Under the pieces are notes generated by a model. It saw only the letters and a program-made list of their open reading frames with translations. It searched no databases and was not told the DNA's origin. Below, piece by piece: positions 42,679 through 52,301 of a DNA stretch of 64,000 nucleotides. Position 1 is the first letter of the stretch. Every line of letters starts with the position of its first letter. The translations under genes were made by a program, and so were the position numbers. This DNA comes from an uncultured Erythrobacter sp. (GTDB taxonomy: Bacteria; Pseudomonadota; Alphaproteobacteria; Sphingomonadales; Sphingomonadaceae): positions 2,179,928 to 2,243,927 of the forward strand of contig CANKYI010000001.1 of assembly GCA_947488085.1 (NCBI GenBank), in the 5' to 3' direction.

Positions 42679-45600
42679 CTAATCCTGGTGCGCGGCTGCT
42701 GCATGAGTGGCGGTTTCAGAGCCGCCCGCTCCGGTGCCCTCCCACCAATAGGCGCGGCGTGTTGACGTACCGGTCGCGACCTCATTCATGGTCACGGAAT
42801 CGTACAACCGCCCGCCCAGCATAACCTGCACAATGTCATCCGAATTGCTGATGTCCTCACTGGGATCGGCGCTGAGGATGACGAGGTCGGCGAGTTTGCC
42901 TACCTCCAAGCTGCCCACATCATCGGCCATGCCCAGCGAGCGTGCAGGGGCGATTGTGCCTGCCCTCAACGCCTCTGTCGCACTCATCCCGCCGCGTGCA
43001 AAGCTCCACAGCTCCCAATGCGCATCGACACCGGCTTGCTGACCATGCGCACCGATGGAAACCTCCACCCCGCGCTGTGCCAATTTGCGCGCCTCTCGCG
43101 CGGCATTGTCATCGACAAACGCCCAATCCGGCGCGGTCGTGCGACGTCCGGTTTCCGCCAAAAGCAAACGCGGCGGAGTGTGCACCATCAGGGGATGCTC
43201 CCACACATTCATCGCCTGACGCCAGTAGGGATCACCCGCCAGCCCGCCATAGGTGACGTTCAAAGTCGGCGTGTAGTTGGAGTTCGATTGACTGAAGAAT
43301 TGCAGCACATCTTCGTACAGGACATCGCCCGGCACATTGTGCTCAATCGTCGAATTGCCATCGGCGATCAGGTTCATATCCATCCCGAAGAGAGACCCGC
43401 CCTCTGCCACGACCATCATATTTTCAGCCGCCGCTGCACGCGCGACCATCTGGCGTTGTTCGCGGCGGGGTTGATTGTAGTTCTTGACCGAAATACCGCC
43501 CTGCGCACGGATACGGCGCACATGCGCAAGCGCATCGTCATAACTGTCGATCCGGGCATAGACGCTGGGTGCTTTCGCGCCGTAGATAATCTCTCCGGTG
43601 GAGAAGATACGCGGGGCGAGCAGCAATCCTGCTTGCTGGCGTTCGGCGGCGGCGAAAATTTGGCTCGCGCGGTTGGACGGATCGTGGATTGTGGTCACGC
43701 CCATCGCCAGATCCTGAACCATGCGCCAGTTTTGCTGAGGGATGAAGTCGCCAACCCCCTGCGGTCCGTGGGCGTGGGCATCGACTAGGCCGGGCATGAT
43801 CGTTCGGCCACTGGCATCGATCATGGTTGCGCCTGCCGGGACGGTTACGTCGCCTGCCGCACCGATGGCGGCGATCCGATCGCCTTCGATAACGATCACG
43901 CCATTATCGATTGCACCGGCGTCATTGGCCTCTAAGCCATTGGCCATGGTTAGGATACGCGCGCCGGTGATTACCGTGGTCCCAGTGGGCTTATCCGCCG
44001 TCACTGTCATAGCCAACGAAATGCCATTTTCGGGCGGGCTGTAACTGTCATCCTCGTCATCGCCAGCCGGGCCATTGCTGAAGAAATCAGCGACCTGCGC
44101 GCTGCGCAATTCCGCGCCGATAGACCAGAACACGGTGTTGCCGCCGCGCGCCCAGCCGATGTAATCCGCGCCGCCTTCGCTAACCCGTGTGACTGGCAGC
44201 GAACCGCCGCTTTCGGTGACGCTAACCGCCTGACCGCCGGGGATCAGAGGCATCACAAACACTTCGTAATTCTGGCGGAAAGCCACGTTTTGGCCATCGG
44301 GCGATACGCGGAAATCATTAGCCAGATCGCCGGTGACATGGACCCGCCGGTCCTCTCCATCGAGATTGGTGGAGACCAGCGCGAAATCGCCGCCTTCACT
44401 GGCGGTCATGAACAAACGGTCGCTATCCGCACCGAATTGCGGGTTGGAGCCGGAACGGCTGATCCGTTCCGCCGTGCCGCCTGATGCAGGCACGCTGTAA
44501 ATGCCGGTGTTTTCCGAATAATCCGACGAGGTCAGATAGCCGCCCGAGCGCTTCTCAAAGACGATGCTTGATCCATCGGGAGAGAAAGCGAGATTGGCGT
44601 AATGGCCGGGTTCGGACGTGACCGCGCGAGGATTGGCTCCGTTCGCATCGGCAACGATGATCCGGCCCAAAGTTGCATCGCTCCATTCGACATAGGCAAG
44701 CATGGATCCATCGCGGCTGAATGCGGGGAAGGCTTCGACCACATCGCTGGCACCTGTAACGGGACGCGCACCATCGCGGCCGCGTGCAGATTTCGTGTGG
44801 AGCCGCCCGAGGCTTTCAAACACGACGCTGCTACCATCAGGCGACAATTGCGCGAAACGCGGCATGTTGGTGGTGAAGCGGTCGGGTGCGACCTCAATGT
44901 TTGGGTGCGGCGCATCGGCCACGCCGCGCGTGTCGTCGATGGTGAAGGGGATCACCGCCATATTCGACCCGTCGCGGTCAATCCGGTTGAGCTTTCCGCC
45001 CGCCCAAAACACAATCGATTGGCTATCGGGCGTCCAATCCATGTTCGGATAGACGCCGTACACCGCCCAGGTCTCTTGCAAATCCAAGTCGAGCGCATCG
45101 TAGATCATCCGCTCACGCCCGCTGGCGATGTCTTTCACCCACAGCTGGCTGGTATCTTTGTCGCGCCGGACAAAGGCGATCTCCGCACCATCCGGCGAAG
45201 GGGTCGGGCGCACTGCTCCGCCATACCCATCGACAGCCGTCGTAACTTCGCCGGTCTCCAGATCGTGGCGCTCGATTGCAAAGATGCCGCTTTGGCTGTC
45301 CTGCGCGTAGATAAACGTGTTCCCGCCGGTCGTGTTGCGGGTGTAATATATCGCCTCCCCATCAGGAGAGAAAACCGGCTCACCCAACTCCTTTTGCTGC
45401 TGCTCATTGGGTCGCTCAACAATCGCAACGCCGCCGCCGCCAGAGACGTGATACATCCATATCTCACCCGTTCCAGCGGAACGCTGTGTGGTGAAATGCT
45501 TTTTGGCGATGATAAAGCGTCCGTCCGGCGACCAGCTCGGCTGATTGAGTAAGCGGAAGCTTTCATCAGTGACCTGACGCCTATCCGAACCATCGGCGTT

Positions 45601-45951
45601 CATCACCCAGATATTGTCGCCCCCACCCCGATCAGAGGTGAACGCGATGCGGCTTCCATCGGGCGAAAAGCGCGGCTGCACTTCCCAGCTCAGCCCTTCC
45701 GCAATCCGATCAGGCGTACCGCCCGCAATCGGCATGGTGTAAATATCGCCCAGCACTGTGAACGCGAGCGTCTGCCCATCGGGCGAGACATCAACATCCA
45801 TCCAAGTGGCTTCGTCAGTCTGGATCGGCACCTGTTCAATAGTCGCCCCGCGTGGAGCCTCAACATCCCAGCCTTCGTCATCATCGGCGTGAGCGATGGT
45901 CGGCGCAGCAAGCATGGAGCCAGCAAGCAGGACGGATGTAAGGCGGCGCAT
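42679..45951 (-). CDS. Secreted TolB-type beta-propeller/amidohydrolase fusion
   Basis: A 1090-aa exported protein. Signal peptide at residues 1-22 (APTIAHA). Then about 600 residues of PD40/TolB-like propeller repeats, each with a variant of SPDGSRIAFTSDRGG or SWSPDGRFI. From about residue 655 comes an amidohydrolase: GARILTMANG, IMPGLVDAHAHG with the metal-binding His-x-His, MGVTTIHDPSN, and the end GSLEVGKLADLVILSADP. The imidazolonepropionase-like class is the closest; substrate unknown. A role in degrading peptides or amides outside the cytoplasm is possible. Not part of the flagellar locus although it abuts fliA. Confidence 0.88.
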   Translation of the reverse strand: MRRLTSVLLAGSMLAAPTIAHADDDEGWDVEAPRGATIEQVPIQTDEATWMDVDVSPDGQTLAFTVLGDIYTMPIAGGTPDRIAEGLSWEVQPRFSPDGSRIAFTSDRGGGDNIWVMNADGSDRRQVTDESFRLLNQPSWSPDGRFIIAKKHFTTQRSAGTGEIWMYHVSGGGGVAIVERPNEQQQKELGEPVFSPDGEAIYYTRNTTGGNTFIYAQDSQSGIFAIERHDLETGEVTTAVDGYGGAVRPTPSPDGAEIAFVRRDKDTSQLWVKDIASGRERMIYDALDLDLQETWAVYGVYPNMDWTPDSQSIVFWAGGKLNRIDRDGSNMAVIPFTIDDTRGVADAPHPNIEVAPDRFTTNMPRFAQLSPDGSSVVFESLGRLHTKSARGRDGARPVTGASDVVEAFPAFSRDGSMLAYVEWSDATLGRIIVADANGANPRAVTSEPGHYANLAFSPDGSSIVFEKRSGGYLTSSDYSENTGIYSVPASGGTAERISRSGSNPQFGADSDRLFMTASEGGDFALVSTNLDGEDRRVHVTGDLANDFRVSPDGQNVAFRQNYEVFVMPLIPGGQAVSVTESGGSLPVTRVSEGGADYIGWARGGNTVFWSIGAELRSAQVADFFSNGPAGDDEDDSYSPPENGISLAMTVTADKPTGTTVITGARILTMANGLEANDAGAIDNGVIVIEGDRIAAIGAAGDVTVPAGATMIDASGRTIMPGLVDAHAHGPQGVGDFIPQQNWRMVQDLAMGVTTIHDPSNRASQIFAAAERQQAGLLLAPRIFSTGEIIYGAKAPSVYARIDSYDDALAHVRRIRAQGGISVKNYNQPRREQRQMVARAAAAENMMVVAEGGSLFGMDMNLIADGNSTIEHNVPGDVLYEDVLQFFSQSNSNYTPTLNVTYGGLAGDPYWRQAMNVWEHPLMVHTPPRLLLAETGRRTTAPDWAFVDDNAAREARKLAQRGVEVSIGAHGQQAGVDAHWELWSFARGGMSATEALRAGTIAPARSLGMADDVGSLEVGKLADLVILSADPSEDISNSDDIVQVMLGGRLYDSVTMNEVATGTSTRRAYWWEGTGAGGSETATHAAAAHQD

Positions 45952-46021
45952 TCGAAGTCTCCCTGTGTTGGAACGAGAGACTAGCGTCGCGCAACGATAT
46001 TACCAGAGCGGGTATGTGACG

Positions 46022-46489
46022 TTAGTCGATTAGCACAAACTCTGCCCTATCCGGCCGCCACTTATTGAAGGTGCAAGCCTTGACCCAGCCAGCCAGAACG
46101 TACTCGAAGAACTTATCCTCTCCACCCCAACGCTCGATCAGCTCGGTTTCGGGACGGCTTGGTGTCGGCACACACGACCTGTTGAACTCGGTGCGGCTGA
46201 GTTCGAAAACATACTTCTCTTCCGAATTTTCAACCTGACGAACCAATACCCGGCCGATAATTATCAGGATCTTTCGGGGTTTCTCGGATAGAACCTCTAA
46301 ATATTGGACCGTGAACCGTCTCTGATCCGGGTCCATCTCAGTCCGCCAATAACCAGCCCACGTGAAGACCATTCCCGATCCGTGATCAAGGAACCCCTCT
46401 TCTCCGACCCGGATGCTATACTCGGTTTTGCCACTAACGCTCTCAAGTTCGATTCTGTCGATATCGAGTTCAGTGTCGTTTTGACTCAC
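46022..46489 (-). CDS. Hypothetical protein of 155 aa
   Basis: I do not recognise this protein. It has no signal peptide or membrane helix, is rich in charged and aromatic residues, and has a beta-rich centre (GMVFTWAGYWRTEMDPDQRRFTVQYLEV). The start is GTG overlapping the stop of the acyl-CoA dehydrogenase gene by four bases, so it is translated with it. Its codon use looks less G+C-biased than its neighbours. It could be an accessory factor for the kinase/dehydrogenase pair or an unrelated passenger. Confidence 0.7.
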   Translation of the reverse strand: MSQNDTELDIDRIELESVSGKTEYSIRVGEEGFLDHGSGMVFTWAGYWRTEMDPDQRRFTVQYLEVLSEKPRKILIIIGRVLVRQVENSEEKYVFELSRTEFNRSCVPTPSRPETELIERWGGEDKFFEYVLAGWVKACTFNKWRPDRAEFVLID

Positions 46490-47772
46490 CCCAAAGTCCC
46501 CTTCTTCGGCCCCAAATATCCGAACAAATACGCGCCAACTTTGCGCATTTGTATCTCTTCACTGCCTTCGGTGATCCGATAGCGGCGGTGGTGGCGATAG
46601 ATGTGCTCGAACGGTGTGTGGCGCGAATAGCCGATGCCGCCATGGACCTGCATCGCGCGGTCGGCTGCCTCGCAGACCAGCCGGTTCGCCCAGTAATTGC
46701 ACATCGACACCTTGTCAGAGATCGTCCGCTCAATCTCCTCATGCGGCATATTATCCATCTGCCACGCGGTTTTAAAGATCAGCAGCCGCAGCATCTCGCA
46801 TTGCGTCTCAAGCTCCACCAGAGGGAATTGGATCGCCTGATTGCGCGCGAGTTCAGTGCCAAAGGGTTTGCGTTTGCGCGCATATTTCACGCTTTCATCG
46901 ACGCAGAATTGCGCAGCCCCACAGCTTGAGGCCGCCTGACGGATGCGGTTTTGATGGACGAAGCTTTGCGCCAGAGCGAGGCCCCGGCCCTCTACGCCAA
47001 GGATCGCTTCATCGGGCACCCAGACATCGTTGACACTGAGGCGTGGGTGGTCGGTGGGCATGTTGAAGGTCCACATCCACTCCTCAATCTTGATGCCGGG
47101 ATTGGGATTGGGGACAAGGAAACATGTGATCCCGCTGGCCGAGCCCGCATCGCCGCTGGTCCGCGCAAACATCGCGCAATGGGTGGCGACATGCATGCCG
47201 GTGATCCACATCTTCTCACCATTGATCAGCCAGCCGTCGACCCCATCACGGGTTTCGCGGACCGCCGTGGTTTCCATATGAGTGGCGTCCGATCCGTGAT
47301 CCGGTTCGGTCAGGCCGAATGCAACGCGGCGTTTGCGTTCAAAGCCACCTGTGATGAATTCGGCTTTCTGGTCTTCAGTGCCCCATTGGTCGAACATGGC
47401 GACGAAGGGGAAATTGCCAACGATGCTGTGTTCGTTTTGAAGGTCATTGTGCAGGCCCAAACCTTTGCGCGCAAAGTGTTCGCGGATGACAGCCATGCCG
47501 ACATTCGAGCCATCTTGGCCGCCATATTTTTTGGGCGCAGAATACCGCCAATGGCCCGCTTTGTCAGAGCGCGCAGTGGCTTCTTTGAGCAGGTCTTCCC
47601 ATTCCTCACGCGGCAAACCGCCCGCCTCAAAATCGGTCCGAGCGTATTCGCGGCGGTGGTCGAAGAAACGGATATTGTCGTCTTGCTGTTCCAGCGGCTT
47701 AATCTCGGCCTCAATAAAGGCGTCCAATTCGGCGAGATAATCCTGAAGGTCGGCGGGTATTGCGAAGTCCAT
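46486..47772 (-). CDS. Acyl-CoA dehydrogenase family protein (ACAD10/11-like)
   Basis: FAD-dependent enzyme of 428 aa. The start MDFAIPADLQDYL shares a base with the kinase stop, with AGGA upstream. The N-terminal helical part, the middle GLTEPDHGSDATHMETTA segment (FAD/substrate strand) and the C-terminal AMQVHGGIGYSRHTPFEHIYRHHRRYRITEGSEEIQ block are all typical. The linked APH-type kinase makes it look like the two halves of eukaryotic ACAD11. If so, it may act on phosphorylated 4-hydroxyacyl-CoA rather than do plain beta-oxidation. Confidence 0.9.
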   Translation of the reverse strand: MDFAIPADLQDYLAELDAFIEAEIKPLEQQDDNIRFFDHRREYARTDFEAGGLPREEWEDLLKEATARSDKAGHWRYSAPKKYGGQDGSNVGMAVIREHFARKGLGLHNDLQNEHSIVGNFPFVAMFDQWGTEDQKAEFITGGFERKRRVAFGLTEPDHGSDATHMETTAVRETRDGVDGWLINGEKMWITGMHVATHCAMFARTSGDAGSASGITCFLVPNPNPGIKIEEWMWTFNMPTDHPRLSVNDVWVPDEAILGVEGRGLALAQSFVHQNRIRQAASSCGAAQFCVDESVKYARKRKPFGTELARNQAIQFPLVELETQCEMLRLLIFKTAWQMDNMPHEEIERTISDKVSMCNYWANRLVCEAADRAMQVHGGIGYSRHTPFEHIYRHHRRYRITEGSEEIQMRKVGAYLFGYLGPKKGTLG

Positions 47773-49112
47773 TAGTCGTTTCCTGTCCACTTTTTGCGGG
47801 CTATGGCGAGGGCTGGGTACTTGGGAACATCCTGCGTCAAAGTGGCGAGAATGGCAGCTCTCAATTCTGCAAGCACACCATGCTGCGACAGCTCTACATC
47901 GCCATCCATAATCTGCTGCGTGAGAGGCGCATTTTCAAACGCGGGAATGGCTGCTGAGTTATAGCGGGAGATCATACCAAGAGCGTTGCGAGCAACCGCA
48001 TACTGAAACTTATCGTGTCCTTCGAACCGGTCTTTGACTGTTCCAAGCCATTCATAGATCGCGATTGCCAGCTCGCCATCTGTGGCTTCACCCACTTGTA
48101 TAGGTGGCTCGGTCAAATCAAGATCGCGCGATTTCTCCGCTTCCGGTGCATCCTCCTCAAGCAACATCAGCAGGTCCAATTCCTGCTCAGAAGTCCGCCT
48201 GGAAATGACCACCCGCTCCAGCATCCGGTCAGCGCCTGAGCGCCATTGCGCCGCCATTTTCAGGCATCCTAGCGCCCACCACACGGTGCGATGGATCAAC
48301 CAATATCGGAACCGGGCGCGGTCCACGGCAACGCCGCCTTCGGCTTCATAGACTGTGAAGTAGTCCTCCAACGAACCAAGCCCCAAAGCAGGCCGATCGT
48401 ATCGCGCAAACCGCCACACCGCCATGCAACCGAACGCCAAGTCTTCATGGCGGTCCCCAAAATGCGCTAGCTCCCAATCGAGCACGCCGGTGAGTCGAGA
48501 ATTCTCAGCAAGTAGATTGCCCATACGATAATCGCCGTGGATCAGAACGGGCTCGCACGGTGCAGGACAATTGTCCTCCATCCATTTCAGGCCCAGCGCG
48601 ATAATGGGCCTGTCGCCACCAGCGTCTTCGAATTGCGCGCGCAGGTCCGCGATTGCCTCACGGTAGTCCATGACGGGCACGTCCGGAGGAACATCATCGC
48701 GGCCAAGCGAATGGATCCGCGCCAGATCACACGCGGCCTCTTTGAGCAGTCCGCTCGCATCTTCCATCTGGAGGATTTCTTTGGGGTTCGGTGTTCCCGG
48801 CAAAGCGCGCATGACAAATCCGCTGCCGATCCCGTCGTCCGGCACCAATTCTGCCAAGACCTCCGGAGCCGTCACACCAGCCGCATTCGCAGCGCGGATA
48901 ATCGCGGCTTCGACATCGTGACCAAATGGACGCCCTTCCATAAATTCCAAGCTTGGGGCGCGGCGCAGAACGCACGCATTGCTTCCCGCCTCAAAACGCC
49001 AACTTTCCATGGTCGCACCTCCGGTCAGCCGCTCCAGCCCTCGCGGTTCATCCATCCCAGCCCGTACGCAAGCCCGCGCCAGTCCAGCCAAAAGCGCATC
49101 GCTGCCGATCAT
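47772..49112 (-). CDS. APH-family phosphotransferase (ACAD10/11 kinase-like)
   Basis: Kinase-fold protein of 446 aa. The nucleotide-binding N-lobe is followed by the catalytic loop HGDYRMGNLLAENSRLTGVLDWELAHFGD, which contains the Brenner motif and the metal-binding DWE. The C-terminal 130 residues form a helical extension. The start at 49112 gives MIGSDALLAGLARAC; longer frames reach 49148. It is first in an operon with the acyl-CoA dehydrogenase and the 155-aa protein. Despite the APH name it is not expected to give antibiotic resistance; an acyl-CoA-linked hydroxy-acid substrate is likely from the neighbour. Confidence 0.88.
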   Translation of the reverse strand: MIGSDALLAGLARACVRAGMDEPRGLERLTGGATMESWRFEAGSNACVLRRAPSLEFMEGRPFGHDVEAAIIRAANAAGVTAPEVLAELVPDDGIGSGFVMRALPGTPNPKEILQMEDASGLLKEAACDLARIHSLGRDDVPPDVPVMDYREAIADLRAQFEDAGGDRPIIALGLKWMEDNCPAPCEPVLIHGDYRMGNLLAENSRLTGVLDWELAHFGDRHEDLAFGCMAVWRFARYDRPALGLGSLEDYFTVYEAEGGVAVDRARFRYWLIHRTVWWALGCLKMAAQWRSGADRMLERVVISRRTSEQELDLLMLLEEDAPEAEKSRDLDLTEPPIQVGEATDGELAIAIYEWLGTVKDRFEGHDKFQYAVARNALGMISRYNSAAIPAFENAPLTQQIMDGDVELSQHGVLAELRAAILATLTQDVPKYPALAIARKKWTGND

Positions 49113-49241
49113 AAATTCAATTTCCAACCATACTGACCACTCACCCACACTTCCCCTTTTCCCGTTTCACTGCAAAGAGTGCCTCGGAATAGAGGCATGA
49201 GGCAAGCTCTCGCTAATGCCAGTTTGGATTTAGGAAGCCGA

Positions 49242-50591
49242 ATGAAGAAACGTCACATCGCTCTCGCCGCTCTTGCTCTTGTCAGCGTCGGTGGAGCCAC
49301 CGCCGCTTACGTTGCGACACCAACTGTGCATGAGGGGGCACCGGGCGAAACGCCTGAATTGGGCCGGATGGGCGACTATGCTGTCGGCACGCAGGAAATG
49401 GCTTTTGCGATGCCGGATCGGTTGACCTTCGACAAATTGGATATGGCAACCGGCGGCACTGCAAGTGACACGCGCGAATTGCAGGTGCGCCTGTATTATC
49501 CTGCTGAGCAAACCAGTGGAGAGCCGATCACCTATTCCCAGACAATGAGCCCGCCGGGAATGGAACCGATTCCGCTCGAGTATCGAGGTCGGGCCTTTGC
49601 GGATGCTGCGGCTCTAAGCGCGGCGGATCACGGCGACAGCTTTCCACTCGTCATCATGTCGCACGGGTTTAACGGCTGGAGCACTCAGTTCAGCAATCTG
49701 GCGGAACACATCGCCTCGCGCGGCTATGTCGTCGCTTCGATTGATCATGCGGATATGAAGTTGGAAGGGCCCAGCGATTTTCTCCATTCCTTCGCCAAAG
49801 TGCTCGCCAGCCGCTCACTTGATCAACGACAGGTTCTTAAACAACTGACTGAAGGCGCTGGCTTCGTAAGCACCGGGCCGCTTGCTCTGATCGATACGGA
49901 CAATGTCGGCCTGATCGGCTATTCGATGGGCGGTTATGGGGCACTGGCCAGCGCCGGCGGAGATTATGACTACGAGAGCGGCACATTCGACGCGGTGCCG
50001 TCGGATGCCATGGCTCCGGTGCGTGCGGCTGCGAGTGAAGACGCGGGGATTGACGCTGTGGTCGCGTTCGCACCGTGGGGTGGTCAGCCGGATAACCGCG
50101 TATGGTCGGCTGCCGGCCTCAGCGACCTTTCAGTCCCTGTAATGCTAGTCGCGGGTAGCGAGGATGATGTCTCCAATTATGCTGAGGGTATCCGTTGGAT
50201 CTTTGACAGTCTGACGGGTGCAGACCGGTACATGCTCGTATACCGCGATGCGCGCCACAACATCGTCGGCAATGCGCTGGATTTTGCGGAAGGCGCACCG
50301 TTTCGCGCGATCGAATTTATGAATGAGCCGGTTTGGCGGCAAGAGCGGATCAACGGCATCAATCAGCATTTCGTCGCCGCCTTTTTGGACCGCACATTGA
50401 AGGGTGATGAGGGCATGGCGTTTTATCTCGACGTGCCAACGGTCAATGCGAATGACGGGACATGGGAGGTATCCTTTGGCGAACAGCTGAATGGCAAAAT
50501 GGCGGGCGAAGAACAGCCTGAGCATTGGCGCGGGTTTCAGCGCCGCTGGGCACTGGGACTGGAAATGCACCGCAAAGCAGCTGGGGAATAA
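49242..50591 (+). CDS. Exported alpha/beta hydrolase (PAF-acetylhydrolase/dienelactone-hydrolase-like)
   Basis: A 449-aa protein with an N-terminal signal peptide or anchor (residues 4-23, ALAALALVSVGGATAAYVA). The core has FPLVIMSHGFNGWSTQF (oxyanion region), VGLIGYSMGGYGALA (nucleophile elbow), and RDARHNIVG near the expected His. Similar proteins cleave esters or lipids in the periplasm. The chosen ATG gives MKKRHIALAA. It is divergent from the kinase operon and ends before a bidirectional terminator. Confidence 0.85.
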   Translation: MKKRHIALAALALVSVGGATAAYVATPTVHEGAPGETPELGRMGDYAVGTQEMAFAMPDRLTFDKLDMATGGTASDTRELQVRLYYPAEQTSGEPITYSQTMSPPGMEPIPLEYRGRAFADAAALSAADHGDSFPLVIMSHGFNGWSTQFSNLAEHIASRGYVVASIDHADMKLEGPSDFLHSFAKVLASRSLDQRQVLKQLTEGAGFVSTGPLALIDTDNVGLIGYSMGGYGALASAGGDYDYESGTFDAVPSDAMAPVRAAASEDAGIDAVVAFAPWGGQPDNRVWSAAGLSDLSVPVMLVAGSEDDVSNYAEGIRWIFDSLTGADRYMLVYRDARHNIVGNALDFAEGAPFRAIEFMNEPVWRQERINGINQHFVAAFLDRTLKGDEGMAFYLDVPTVNANDGTWEVSFGEQLNGKMAGEEQPEHWRGFQRRWALGLEMHRKAAGE

Positions 50592-50622
50592 AGCGCGGCG
50601 AGAACGCCTGCGCCAGCTAAGA

Positions 50623-50659
50623 AAAAAGCCCGCCCGGATCACGTCCGAGCGGGCTTTTT
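50623..50659. terminator. Bidirectional Rho-independent terminator
   Basis: AAAAAGCCCGC and GCGGGCTTTTT form a perfect 11-bp stem; inner CGGA/TCCG can extend it. With A-run on one side and T-run on the other it can stop transcripts from both convergent genes. Confidence 0.9.
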
Positions 50660-50678
50660 AATCAGCCAATATGCGCAT

Positions 50679-52106
50679 TTACGCCGGGACATTGTCCTTT
50701 TTGACCGTAATCACCTGCGGATAGGTGAACTCTTTCAAGCCATCGAGACCATATTCTGCGCCGAAGCCAGACTGTTTGTGTCCGCCAAATGGGCTGAACG
50801 GTGACAGGTGCAGATATTCGTTCACCCAAACCGTGCCCGTTTCCAGTTGCTCGGCGATTTCAACACCCTTGTCAGGGTCAGCGGTCCATACCGCACCAGC
50901 AAGTCCGTATTCTGAATTGTTGGCGCGCTGGATCACTTCATCTTCGGTAGAGAATTTCATGAGCGGCATCACCGGGCCGAATTGCTCCTCTGCCACGATC
51001 CGCGCATCTTCAGGCGGATTGTCGAGGATCGTAATCGGTACATAATAGCCCGTACCCGATGGGTCATCATTGCCGCCAGTCAGGAATTTATAGCCATTGT
51101 CCTTGGCATCCGCGATCAGTTCCAAGACGCGGTCATATTGCTTCTTGTTCTGGATCGGGCCGACACCGGTTCCTTGTTCGCTGCCATCACCGACTTTCAC
51201 CGTGCTGGCATATTCTGCGATAGCTGCGCTCAACTCGTCGTAGATATCCTCGTGGATATAAATGCGCTTTGCAGCGACACAGATTTGGCCGGCGTTTGAG
51301 AAACTTGCCCAGAACAATTGCTCGGCCACTTTCTTCGGATCGGCATCGGGCATGACGATGGAAGCATCATTACCCCCTAACTCAAGCGTGATGCGTTTGA
51401 GGTCAGCGCTGGCGCCTTCCATGATCTTTTTGCCCGTCGCGGTGGAGCCCGTGAAGGTGATCTTGTCGATATCAGCATGGCCAGTGATAAGCGGGCCAAG
51501 GCTGTCTTCGCCGGTGATGATGTTGACCGTGCCTGCTGGCACCTTATCCGCGATCAATTCAGCAATGCGCAGAGTTGTCAGCGGAGTGAAAGGCGATGGC
51601 TTAAGGACGATGGTGCAACCGCTCATCAAAGCAGGCACAATTTTCTGCACCGCCATCATGACCGGGAAATTCCACGGCACAATACCACCCACAACGCCAA
51701 CCGGCACACGGCGAGTGCGCGACAAGCGCGTATCGCTATCCTCGTTGACGACATCTTCCAATTTCAGAGTCGCTTGGGCGGCCGACATGCCAGCCGCGCC
51801 GTAAATCTCGCCTTTGGCCTGCTCATGCGGCTTGCCCTGCTCGCTTGTCAGCAAACGGAACAGCTCATCAGCGTTCTCTTTGATTGCACCAGAGATGGCC
51901 ATGCAAACGGCCTGGCGTTCTTCAAATGATGTGTTTTTCCAACTCTTGAATGCGGCACGTGCCGCGGCGACCGCTTGGTCAAGCTCGCCCGCACCGCTCG
52001 ATGGAACTTGACCGATCACTTCCTCGGTCGCGGGATTGACCACGTCGAGCATTGCGCCGGTGGTGATCATCTCGCCATTGATTAGGTTTTTGTACTGCGT
52101 GACCAT
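50679..52106 (-). CDS. NAD(P)-dependent aldehyde dehydrogenase (succinate-semialdehyde type)
   Basis: Oxidises an aldehyde to its acid. The 475-aa protein carries VPWNFPVMMAVQKIVPAL, the cofactor loop FTGSTATGKKI, catalytic Glu242 in ELGGND and Cys276 in NAGQICVAAK. The overall pattern and length resemble succinate-semialdehyde or related dehydrogenases, but substrate cannot be fixed by sequence reading alone. It is divergent from the glutathione transferase gene with 195 bp between them. Confidence 0.92.
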   Translation of the reverse strand: MVTQYKNLINGEMITTGAMLDVVNPATEEVIGQVPSSGAGELDQAVAAARAAFKSWKNTSFEERQAVCMAISGAIKENADELFRLLTSEQGKPHEQAKGEIYGAAGMSAAQATLKLEDVVNEDSDTRLSRTRRVPVGVVGGIVPWNFPVMMAVQKIVPALMSGCTIVLKPSPFTPLTTLRIAELIADKVPAGTVNIITGEDSLGPLITGHADIDKITFTGSTATGKKIMEGASADLKRITLELGGNDASIVMPDADPKKVAEQLFWASFSNAGQICVAAKRIYIHEDIYDELSAAIAEYASTVKVGDGSEQGTGVGPIQNKKQYDRVLELIADAKDNGYKFLTGGNDDPSGTGYYVPITILDNPPEDARIVAEEQFGPVMPLMKFSTEDEVIQRANNSEYGLAGAVWTADPDKGVEIAEQLETGTVWVNEYLHLSPFSPFGGHKQSGFGAEYGLDGLKEFTYPQVITVKKDNVPA

Positions 52107-52301
52107 GATTTTCCTCTCTGGTACCGGAATTTCATCCGGATTCGTCTCTCACAGATCCAAGTTGGACCATCGCGCGCAAAAATCAATCGCGATTGTTAGA
52201 GCGCTTTAGGGCTTACGACGGGTCGTTGCTCCTAACAGTTGCGCTATATGCGTTGCAAACGGCAACTGGCGCGCTATCCCTTCATGCAAGAGGAGAACAC
52301 C

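Noticed and set aside
44602..45552. Long plus-strand open frame of 316 codons
   Set aside because: It is the antisense shadow of the amidohydrolase gene, has no ribosome-binding site, and its protein has no domain-like character.
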